From an uncultured Bacilli bacterium (lineage in GTDB: Bacteria > Bacillota_I > Bacilli_A > RF39 > UBA660), in the NCBI GenBank assembly GCA_934122395.1, contig CAKOWQ010000004.1, positions 1-12,306 of the forward strand: a stretch of 12,306 bases of DNA. Direction: 5' to 3'. Made by a program: the position numbers and the translations under genes. Under the pieces are notes generated by a model. The model was not told the origin of the DNA and made no database searches. It worked only from the letters and a program-made list of their open reading frames with translations. This document shows, in pieces, positions 6,236-12,306 of the stretch (position 1 is its first letter; each line of letters begins with the position of its first letter).

Positions 6236-6266
6236 AAGATACACTTTTTATCAAGTGTACCTTTTT
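6234..6266. terminator. Bidirectional terminator between the LysM operon and the MMPL gene
   Basis: TACACTT (6240-6246) pairs with AAGTGTA (6253-6259). Beyond one mismatch, AAAAG (6234-6238) pairs with CTTTT (6261-6265). T and A tracts flank it, so it can stop both the plus-strand operon ending at 6235 and the minus-strand gene ending at 6271. Confidence 0.75.
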
Positions 6267-6270
6267 AGTT

Positions 6271-9200
6271 TTATTTAAATAAATTAACTATTCTATCCCA
6301 AAGAGATTCTTTTTTTGTTTCTTTAGTTGTATCTTTTTTGGGAGTAGGTGCTTTTACTGAATCAACTACCATTACAAATTTAGTAGAAGTATCAATATTT
6401 TTGTTACTATCATCAAAAGAGTTATAATTATTGCTTAAATTTACTAATGCTTCTAATCTAGAAGTTGTCTTTTTTAAATTATTATTTACAATTCCTGATA
6501 CTTTATTAATTCCTTCATCATTAAATTTAGTAATGCCTTCATTTAAGTAAGCAATTCCTTCGTTAAGTGCTTCAACACCAGCAACTAAGTCGGAACTTTT
6601 TTCGTTCATAGCAGAAACACCTTCTGTAACTTTAGTCATATTTTCTTCCAAATAAGATGTTTTACCTTTTACATATTCTAGTGTTTTAATTAAATCATTA
6701 ATTGATTTAGAAGTACTTTCAAATGTTTTTAATGATTCTTCTAAAGCACTGTTGTTAGCTTGTAATAATTGAATTAAAGAAGTAGTGCTTTCATAAGAAG
6801 TCTTTATATTTTGTAATTCTTTATTATCTTTTAACTCATCTAGGGTTTTATCCTTTAAATTGTTTTCAATATATATATCTTTAATTGAACTTATTTGAGT
6901 TGTAAGAGTATTAATAGTAGTCGTATTTTTTAGCATTAACTCTTTCATTTGATTAATTTTTAGGATATTCTCTTCGCTTGTTTCAATAGCTTTGATTTCA
7001 TATAAGTTAGTTAATACTTCGCCAATTCCATCATCTAGTGCAATACTACCTTCATTAATTAGTTTCATGTTTTCATCTAAATATTTTAATTTTTCTGAAA
7101 GAAGAGCTACATTACTGTTTAGTAGGTTACTACCATCTAATAAATCTTTGCTTCCTTTTTCTATTTCATCGATAGAAGATTGTAATTTATCTACAGATGC
7201 ATAAACTGTATTTATTTTGTTAAAAATGTTTAAATCTGTTGATTCAATTAATTTTGGAGTAGCTACAGAATAGATACTTCCTAATTCAAACTTCTTAGTG
7301 TCATAAGTTATTGTTATAGTATCCATATTTTTTAATTTATTTGTCTTTAGACTTTCATATAATCCAGGAGCAGCAATACCTACTATAATATTACTACTAC
7401 CATTATTTAATACTTTACCGTTTTCTACAGTGATATTACTGTTATTTTCATTATTAATAATTGTACCTGCTGTAATAACAAAAGGTGTGTACATTTCTTC
7501 TTTTAAACCGTTAATACTTACTGTATGTTTATCTAAATTTGTATATTTTAATTTTAAAGTAACTTTACCAGATTTACCAATTATATCTTTTAATGCTAAT
7601 TCTTCACCATTTAAACTGTAAGTTATTTTTAGTTTAATAGGTAGTTCTTTATCAGTTTGGCCTTGGTAAAAAATATCTTCACCTTTAGCATTCCATGTTA
7701 AGTAGTTATCATTTGTAGAGAACGTGTTATCATTATTAATATTTAATATATTTTTTAATGTAGAGGTATCTTCAATTGATTCTAATTGTTCGTTGTTAAT
7801 TAAGTGTTCATTAACAAGAAGATATTTATTAGAACCATCACTATTTAATTTTGCATATACAGTTTCATCTTTACTTAATGCATAAACAGGTAATGATGAA
7901 ATTCCAATAGTTAAAATCATAAGTATTGTTGCTACTTTATAACTTTTCTTTTTCATTTTTTTCAACTCCTTCATACCATATGTTGTTTTACATATGATTT
8001 TATCAAAAATTATTAATATAGATGGTAGTACGGTTAATACTACTATCATACTTATAACGGCTCCTCTTGATATTAGGGTACATAGTGAACCAACCATTTC
8101 TAGTTTAGAATATAACCCAACTCCAAAGGTTGCTGCAAAGAAACACATACCACTAACAAATATTGAATTAGCACAATAATTAGTAGCTTTTAACATTGCA
8201 TCTTTACTAGATAATCCATTTTTTCTGTTTTTTAAGTAAGTTGTAGTCATTAATATAGCATAATCAATTGTAGCTCCTAATTGAATTGTACCTAATACTA
8301 TAGGAGCAACAAATGGCAATATATCACCACTAAAGTATGATATAGACATATTAATAAATATTGCAAATTCTATAGTACCTATTAAAAGAAGTGGTAGTGT
8401 ATATGATCTTAGTACAATTAACATTATTATTAAGATACATACTATTGATGAACCATTAACATTATTAAAATCGGTATCACTTGTAGTAATTAAATCTTTG
8501 GTTAATGGACCTTCACCTGCCAAAATTGCATTAGAGTCATATTTTTTGATTATCTTGTTAACTTCTGTTATTTGTTCATTTAATTCATCGGTTGCTATAT
8601 CGTATTCAGAATTAATTAATATCATTTGATATTTATCACTTTCAAAAGTATTTAGAACTTCTTTTGGTAACATCTCATCAGTTATTCCTAAATTTTTAAG
8701 TGATGTGAAAGAAAGAGTTAAGTCAATTCCATCTATATTGTTTATCTCATTAATCATATTTTGAACTTCTTCAGATTTAATATTTTTATCTATTAATACT
8801 ATTTCAGAAGATACTATATTAAATTTTTCTTTTAATTCATTGTTTGCAACAATGCTATCCAAAGTTCTAGGAAGAGATTCATCAATTTTGTAATATACAT
8901 CAACTTTAGAATAACCTAAATAAGCAGGTATTAATAGTATTAGGAAAATAATAAATATTGCTATATGATGTTTAATAACAAAACTGTTTAATTTATCAAA
9001 TTTTATAGTTAAGCTACGGTGTTTAGTCTTTTCAATTGCTTTATCAAATATAAGTAATAGGCTAGGGAACAATGTTAATACACAAACTATTCCAAGTAAT
9101 ACACCTTTTGCCATAACTAAGCCTAAATCTTTTCCTAGAGTTAAATTCATAGTACATAGAACTAAGAATCCTGCAATTGTAGTAAGAGCACTTCCTGTTA

Positions 9201-10023
9201 CTGAGGAGAATGTTTCACTAATTGCTTCGCTCATAGCTTCTTCTATATCACTAAATTTTTTCTTTTTATCTTCATATGAATGATATAAGAAGATAGAGAA
9301 GTCAGTTGTAACACCTAGTTGTAATACTGCAACTAGTGCTTTTGTAATATAAGATATTTCACCAAATATTACGTTGCTTCCTAAGTTAAATATAATTGCT
9401 GCACCTATGTTGCCTAGTAGAATAATAGGAACTAAGTATGAATCTAATGATAACTCAAGAACTGTTATACAGAAGATGACAGCAATTACTACATATATTG
9501 TTATTTCTTTTTCAGATAGATTCATGGTATCTAGTACCATTGCACTCATACCACTGATTTTACATGAATCTTTTGTTATACTTTTCATTTCATCAATTGC
9601 ATTAAGTGTTGATTCTGATGAAGTACCATCTTTAAAAGTAATAAACATTAAGGTAGACTCATCTTTTTTAATTTTTTGAATAATGTCATTAGGAAGCATA
9701 TCTAATGGTATAGTAGTACCTGTTAGATCGTAAGCTGTTATGACTTTATTAACACCATCTACTTCCTTAATTTTGTTTTCTAATTTTAATACATCTTTAG
9801 CATTCATATTATCAATGATGGTAATGGAAAACGCTCCCATATTAAAATCATTTGTTAGTATTTTTTGACCTTTAACAGTGTCGATGTCTTCTGGCAAATA
9901 TACTAAAATATCATAGTTAATTTTTGTAGCTTTAATTCCAAAAACGGATAATATTAGTAGAATTATTGATATAGTAAACACAGCTACTTTATGTTTACAA
10001 ATAAAATCACCAAATTTTTTCAC
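6271..10023 (-). CDS. MMPL/RND-family transporter fused to a secreted xxxLxxG-heptad domain
   Basis: A 1250-residue membrane protein starting at GTG (10023-10021), 6 bases after GGAGG. Residues 1-685 are a two-half RND/MMPL transporter. Each half has one membrane helix, an external loop (about 33-170 and 372-520) and a bundle of five helices. TTDFSIFLYHSYE (Asp241) and ATIDYAILMTTTY (Asp587) match the helix that carries the proton-relay Asp in this family. Residues 690-1250 resemble a separate secreted protein: a signal-peptide-like start (KKKSYKVATILMI, ending near VYALS), a beta-rich region, and long coiled coils. These contain L-x-x-G heptads (EALNEGIAYLNEGI) as in YhgE/Pip-like proteins. 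In related bacteria I recall these as two adjacent genes, so this looks like a fusion. It is divergent from a TetR gene, as drug or lipid exporters often are. Substrate unknown. Confidence 0.85.
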   Translation of the reverse strand: MKKFGDFICKHKVAVFTISIILLILSVFGIKATKINYDILVYLPEDIDTVKGQKILTNDFNMGAFSITIIDNMNAKDVLKLENKIKEVDGVNKVITAYDLTGTTIPLDMLPNDIIQKIKKDESTLMFITFKDGTSSESTLNAIDEMKSITKDSCKISGMSAMVLDTMNLSEKEITIYVVIAVIFCITVLELSLDSYLVPIILLGNIGAAIIFNLGSNVIFGEISYITKALVAVLQLGVTTDFSIFLYHSYEDKKKKFSDIEEAMSEAISETFSSVTGSALTTIAGFLVLCTMNLTLGKDLGLVMAKGVLLGIVCVLTLFPSLLLIFDKAIEKTKHRSLTIKFDKLNSFVIKHHIAIFIIFLILLIPAYLGYSKVDVYYKIDESLPRTLDSIVANNELKEKFNIVSSEIVLIDKNIKSEEVQNMINEINNIDGIDLTLSFTSLKNLGITDEMLPKEVLNTFESDKYQMILINSEYDIATDELNEQITEVNKIIKKYDSNAILAGEGPLTKDLITTSDTDFNNVNGSSIVCILIIMLIVLRSYTLPLLLIGTIEFAIFINMSISYFSGDILPFVAPIVLGTIQLGATIDYAILMTTTYLKNRKNGLSSKDAMLKATNYCANSIFVSGMCFFAATFGVGLYSKLEMVGSLCTLISRGAVISMIVVLTVLPSILIIFDKIICKTTYGMKELKKMKKKSYKVATILMILTIGISSLPVYALSKDETVYAKLNSDGSNKYLLVNEHLINNEQLESIEDTSTLKNILNINNDNTFSTNDNYLTWNAKGEDIFYQGQTDKELPIKLKITYSLNGEELALKDIIGKSGKVTLKLKYTNLDKHTVSINGLKEEMYTPFVITAGTIINNENNSNITVENGKVLNNGSSNIIVGIAAPGLYESLKTNKLKNMDTITITYDTKKFELGSIYSVATPKLIESTDLNIFNKINTVYASVDKLQSSIDEIEKGSKDLLDGSNLLNSNVALLSEKLKYLDENMKLINEGSIALDDGIGEVLTNLYEIKAIETSEENILKINQMKELMLKNTTTINTLTTQISSIKDIYIENNLKDKTLDELKDNKELQNIKTSYESTTSLIQLLQANNSALEESLKTFESTSKSINDLIKTLEYVKGKTSYLEENMTKVTEGVSAMNEKSSDLVAGVEALNEGIAYLNEGITKFNDEGINKVSGIVNNNLKKTTSRLEALVNLSNNYNSFDDSNKNIDTSTKFVMVVDSVKAPTPKKDTTKETKKESLWDRIVNLFK
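7954..7996 (-). promoter_or_regulatory. Internal ribosome-binding site, start codon and hairpin within the MMPL fusion
   Basis: On the minus strand AAGGAG (complement of 7966-7971) lies 9 bases before an in-frame ATG (complement of 7954-7956, Met690). The frame from there starts with a Lys-rich n-region, a hydrophobic stretch and VYA, a good signal peptide, and would give a 561-residue secreted protein. Five bases before the AAGGAG is a perfect 7-bp hairpin, CATATGT/ACATATG (7977-7983 with 7990-7996). This could act as a reinitiation or regulatory element. Independent translation is inferred, not shown. Confidence 0.5.
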
Positions 10024-10049
10024 TTTTAACCTCCATTCGACATAGTATT

Positions 10050-10109
10050 TTATTAAATAAAAAATAAAAATACATCAACATATCAAAAGGAATGTATGTT
10101 AACCAACAT
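10050..10109 (-). promoter_or_regulatory. Predicted promoter of the MMPL gene with overlapping inverted repeats (candidate TetR operator)
   Basis: On the minus strand TTGATG (complement of 10073-10078) and TAATAA (complement of 10050-10055) are spaced 17 bases apart, with the GGAGG ribosome site downstream (complement of 10030-10034). Two inverted repeats overlap or adjoin the -35: AACATA/TATGTT (10077-10082 with 10095-10100) and ATGTT/AACAT around AACC (10096-10109). This position would suit repression by the divergent TetR protein, but binding is an inference. Confidence 0.4.
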
Positions 10110-10155
10110 TTTTCAAAAATTGTATCAATAAATAAACAACATTTAGTTTGTTATC

Positions 10156-10185
10156 TTTACATCTGTATAGATTTTGAAATATAAT
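10156..10185 (+). promoter_or_regulatory. Promoter of the tetR gene
   Basis: TTTACA (10156-10161) and a perfect TATAAT (10180-10185) are separated by 18 bases. Transcription would begin near 10192, right at the AGGTGA ribosome site (10192-10197), so the mRNA leader is only about 10 bases. This supports the ATG at 10202 as the start and rules out the ATG at 10184, which lies inside the -10. Confidence 0.6.
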
Positions 10186-10201
10186 GTTGCTAGGTGATTT
10201 T

Positions 10202-10774
10202 ATGAATAATAATAAAAAAGACTTAAGGGTTGCAAAAACACAAAAGTATTTATATGATGCATTAGTAAATTTAATGAAAGATAGACCTTTTGAAGAAATA
10301 AAGGTATCAGATATTTGCAATGAAGCTATGATAAATAGATCAACTTTTTATGCTCATTATAATGATAAGTATGAACTTTTAGCCGATTATATTAAGGATT
10401 TGAAGGAGTCTTTAACAAAAGAATTAGCTAAAAATAAAAATATTTCCAATACGAAGGAATATTATTTGGAAATGATTAGATTGTTGCTAAACCATATTGA
10501 AGATAAGAAAGATACCTATATCGAAGTAATGATTAATAATAAGAACAGTATTACTATGGATATTTTTTATGATGTAATTGATGCTGATATTACTAAACGT
10601 ATTAAAAACGATAGTGCTAACAAAGGAGAAATTCCAAGCGAAATATTAGCTAAATTTTATATAGGTGCTGTTTTTAATGTTAGTACGGAATGGTTAAAAA
10701 AAGATCGTAAGTATACAAGAGAAGATCTTCTTATGTACTTAGATCGTTTAATACCGGATGAACTAAATTTTTAA
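10202..10774 (+). CDS. TetR/AcrR-family transcriptional regulator
   Basis: A 190-residue protein. The N-terminal helix-turn-helix (about residues 10-55) reads TQKYLYDALVNLM, then FEEIKVSDICNEAMINRSTFY and HYNDKYELL, the standard TetR pattern with the recognition helix near NRSTFYAHY. The C-terminal part (about 60-190) is helical and would form the dimer and ligand pocket, with no clear subfamily. The start is chosen from the ribosome site AGGTGA and the position of the -10. It is transcribed away from the MMPL transporter gene and most likely represses it, responding to a compound the transporter exports or to membrane stress. Self-control is also likely through the shared 178-base interval. 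Its stop overlaps the stop of the convergent glycosyltransferase by 4 bases. Confidence 0.9.
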   Translation: MNNNKKDLRVAKTQKYLYDALVNLMKDRPFEEIKVSDICNEAMINRSTFYAHYNDKYELLADYIKDLKESLTKELAKNKNISNTKEYYLEMIRLLLNHIEDKKDTYIEVMINNKNSITMDIFYDVIDADITKRIKNDSANKGEIPSEILAKFYIGAVFNVSTEWLKKDRKYTREDLLMYLDRLIPDELNF

Positions 10775-11877
10775 TTATAATTTTTTATTACAAATTCTAC
10801 TATATCATCAGTAGAATTTTTATTTATATATTTAGTTTGATTTTTTTTCATGTCTTTAACTGTATCTTTATTATTTAATAGAATATCTATATATTTAAGC
10901 GACAATTCATCACTTGTTGATATATATGCCATTTTTCTTTCTTCAAAAAAATTAGCATTATGGTTTTCACACCCTGGTATAGGATTAGTAAAGATAGTTG
11001 CTATATTTTTTACTGCTGTTTCTGTACTCGTTAATCCACCTGGTTTTGTTAGTATGATATCGGAAGCATCCATAAAAGTAGACACGACGTTAGTAAATCC
11101 TTTTATTATTACGTTGTCATTTTTGTATTTAGACTCTAATTTATTTTTCATATCTTTGTTATTTCCACAAATAATTATGACGTTAATTGTCGAATTATAC
11201 TTTTCTAAGATTTTATCTACTGTACTTTCAATGTTACCAAATCCCATACTACCTGTCATTATTAGAATAGTTTTCTTTCTATTATTAATGTTTACAATTT
11301 TTCTTGCTGCAGGTTTAGATAATTTAGAACAAAATTTAGGAGAAATAGGTATACCAAATGGTAACAATTTATTTTTATCAATACCTTTATTTGTAAATTC
11401 GTTGATTAAATCTTTACTGGGAATTACAAAATAATCAGGATTTGTTTCTTCCCAGAAAGGAATGGAAGTATAGTCGGTTGCAACAGCAATAAAGTGAATA
11501 TTTGGATCTTTCTTTTTAATACTTGTTAATATTTCAGCTGGATATAAGTGGGTTGCGATGGCAATATTAATATTGTTGTCTTCTATATATTGTTTTAGAT
11601 TTTTGGCAAAGATTTTGTTTATTGCATATATAGGTGACTTTATTTTTAAAGTGCCATACATTTCAGCAAGTTTATAAGCACCTTTGAATAGGTTTGGATT
11701 ATTATTAACAACATTTATATATAGATTATTTACTTTTTTGGAAAAAGATTCACTTGATAATTTGATTGGATCAAGCATTACCCATTCAATATTTTTTTCG
11801 GTTAGTTTTTCACCAACCGCTTTAGCAGCTGAATCGTGTCCACCACCAGTACTACAAGATAACAACAATACTTTCAT
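10771..11877 (-). CDS. UgtP/MGDG-synthase-like glycosyltransferase (GT28)
   Basis: A 368-residue protein close in length to UgtP (near 380), the cytoplasmic membrane-associated enzyme that moves glucose (UDP-glucose) or galactose onto diacylglycerol to make glycolipids used in membranes and as lipoteichoic acid anchors. The N-terminal MGDG-synthase domain has LLLSCSTGGGHDSAAKAV (GGGH at 11-14) and THLYPAEIL. The C-terminal GT28 domain has ILIMTGSMGFG, and the sugar-nucleotide site TKPGGLTSTE (PGG at 279-281) followed by PIPGCENHNANFF. There is no signal peptide or membrane helix. The ATG at 11877 follows GGAAGGTGA. It is convergent with tetR and stands alone in its transcript, so a direct link to the transporter is not shown. 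The sugar and lipid acceptor cannot be read from sequence. Confidence 0.85.
   Translation of the reverse strand: MKVLLLSCSTGGGHDSAAKAVGEKLTEKNIEWVMLDPIKLSSESFSKKVNNLYINVVNNNPNLFKGAYKLAEMYGTLKIKSPIYAINKIFAKNLKQYIEDNNINIAIATHLYPAEILTSIKKKDPNIHFIAVATDYTSIPFWEETNPDYFVIPSKDLINEFTNKGIDKNKLLPFGIPISPKFCSKLSKPAARKIVNINNRKKTILIMTGSMGFGNIESTVDKILEKYNSTINVIIICGNNKDMKNKLESKYKNDNVIIKGFTNVVSTFMDASDIILTKPGGLTSTETAVKNIATIFTNPIPGCENHNANFFEERKMAYISTSDELSLKYIDILLNNKDTVKDMKKNQTKYINKNSTDDIVEFVIKNYN
10792..10821 (+). terminator. tetR terminator embedded in the opposite gene's coding end
   Basis: A perfect 10-bp stem, AAATTCTACT (10792-10801) with AGTAGAATTT (10810-10819), an 8-base loop and further T after it, 18 bases past the tetR stop. 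It lies wholly inside the 3' codons of the minus-strand glycosyltransferase. Confidence 0.6.
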
Positions 11878-11899
11878 ATATTCACCTTCCTATGTTTAT

Positions 11900-11908
11900 A
11901 TTATAACA
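11900..11908 (-). promoter_or_regulatory. Extended -10 promoter of the glycosyltransferase gene
   Basis: On the minus strand TATAAT (complement of 11900-11905) is preceded by TG with one base between (complement of 11907-11908), about 22 bases before the ATG. The -35 is poor, as is usual with an extended -10. Confidence 0.55.
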
Positions 11909-11958
11909 TTTTTTCTTTTAAAGATAAGCACATTAATTAAATGATTAGATTTTGTATG

Positions 11959-11967
11959 CATAATATA
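11959..11967 (+). promoter_or_regulatory. Possible -10 for the collagen-like gene, SigK-like or weak SigA-like
   Basis: CATAATATA fits the CATA-NNN-TA form of the mother-cell SigK -10, but no AC is found at the right distance upstream. The same bases could be read as CATAAT, a weak housekeeping -10. It lies 20 bases before the start codon. The SigK reading would suit a spore-surface collagen-like protein. Confidence 0.25.
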
Positions 11968-11987
11968 TGTTAGAAAGGAAGAAAAAT

Positions 11988-12306
11988 ATGGGATGTTTTG
12001 AAAATAATAGAAATGATGCAGAAAATTTGAATTTTAGAATAAGAAGGCCTAATTGCTGCTATGGCCCAACGGGCCCTAGAGGGGCAATTGGACCTACCGG
12101 TCCACAAGGCCCTGCAACTATTACTGTAGGTACTACTACAACAACTGAACCAGGGACTGATGCTACTGTTACAAATGGTGGAACAAGTCAAAATTCTATT
12201 TTAAATTTTACTATTCCACGTGGTGAGGTAGGTCCAACCGGAGCAACAGGTCCAACCGGAGCAACAGGTCCAACCGGAGCAACAGGTCCAACCGGAGCAA
12301 CAGGTC
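11988..12306 (+). CDS. Collagen-like Gly-X-Y surface protein, 5' part, truncated by the window end
   Basis: The ATG at 11988 follows AGAAAGGAAG. The first 106 codons are visible and no stop is reached. After a hydrophilic start (MGCFENNRNDAENLNF) comes a Cys-Cys and a first collagen run (GPTGPRGAIGPTGPQGP). A non-collagen insert follows (TVGTTTTTEPGTDATVTNGG, then a NFTIPRG element), and then perfect GPTGAT repeats continue past the end. This layout is common in clostridial collagen-like and exosporium-type proteins, whose Gly-Pro-Thr triplets are often glycosylated and form triple-helical filaments. There is no signal peptide, which favours mother-cell synthesis and placement on the spore surface over secretion, but that is inference. 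The codons are richer in G and C than in neighbouring genes because of the Gly/Pro/Ala content. Confidence 0.85.
   Translation, partial: MGCFENNRNDAENLNFRIRRPNCCYGPTGPRGAIGPTGPQGPATITVGTTTTTEPGTDATVTNGGTSQNSILNFTIPRGEVGPTGATGPTGATGPTGATGPTGATG
12231..12306 (+). repeat. Tandem array of an 18-base unit encoding GPTGAT
   Basis: Four complete identical copies of GGTCCAACCGGAGCAACA (12231-12302) and the first four bases of a fifth run off the window end. Perfect identity at synonymous positions points to recent expansion by slippage or unequal exchange, so the number of collagen triplets probably varies between strains. Confidence 0.95.

Noticed and set aside
10099..10112. A 14-base sequence (TTAACCAACATTTT) whose complement also occurs at 121-134 by the small-RNA promoter, suggesting a shared operator.
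   Set aside because: At this AT content several 14-base matches between strands of a 12-kb window are expected by chance, so the match alone is not evidence.
10850..11434. A 194-residue plus-strand open frame opposite the glycosyltransferase.
   Set aside because: It is the antisense shadow of a clear GT28 enzyme; its hydrophobic residues follow from antisense codons and it has no ribosome site.
12231..12306. CRISPR array, suggested by the regular repeats at the right edge.
   Set aside because: The units are contiguous 18-mers with no spacers and translate in frame as Gly-X-Y collagen repeats.

Overview
This is a low-GC Bacillota-type window (roughly a quarter to a third G+C, strong AGGAGG-like ribosome sites, standard genetic code, since the long genes use TGG for Trp and end cleanly). 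The gene set (class B sortase, UgtP-like glycolipid glycosyltransferase, RND/MMPL exporter with a TetR neighbour, LysM and PG_binding_1 proteins, collagen-like Gly-X-Y protein) fits a gut-type Clostridia/Erysipelotrichia-like Gram-positive. The species cannot be named from the sequence alone.

Positions 1-2640 are a decayed accessory region. It holds a candidate orphan structured RNA with its own promoter and terminator (about 149-300), a small unrecognised ORF lacking a normal start codon (341-604), a terminator-like hairpin (678-723), and an unrecognised gene split by a +1 frameshift at a T7 run (744-1497). One base after that gene starts a 14-codon stub of a serine recombinase (1499-1540). 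The stub is fused at a short microhomology to the cut 3' end of a heavily damaged IS3-family element on the minus strand (about 1538-2421). The other end of the IS lies in a truncated HD-domain hydrolase gene (2423-2596). The simplest history is that an IS3 copy entered the HD gene and a later deletion removed the IS 3' end, the HD 3' end and the body of the recombinase-bearing element.

Positions 2665-6266 are cell-envelope genes. A class B sortase (minus strand) has Lys at the place where I expect the catalytic Arg. Divergent from it is a three-gene plus-strand operon: a five-LysM protein, a small beta-fold (carboxypeptidase-regulatory-like) protein, and a SpoIID-like protein with three PG_binding_1 domains. 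None of the three has a signal peptide, so they may act inside the mother cell on spore cortex or coat, or leave by a non-classical route. A bidirectional terminator separates this operon from the next block.

Positions 6271-10774 carry a 1250-residue MMPL/RND transporter fused to a secreted-type domain with xxxLxxG heptads. Inside the fusion is a perfect Shine-Dalgarno, ATG and signal-peptide sequence that could make the second half as a separate protein. A divergent TetR regulator shares the upstream region, which contains inverted repeats overlapping the predicted -35 of the transporter. The tetR terminator hairpin lies inside the 3' coding end of the convergent UgtP-like glycosyltransferase (10771-11877). 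The window ends inside a collagen-like surface protein (from 11988) made of identical 18-base units encoding GPTGAT.
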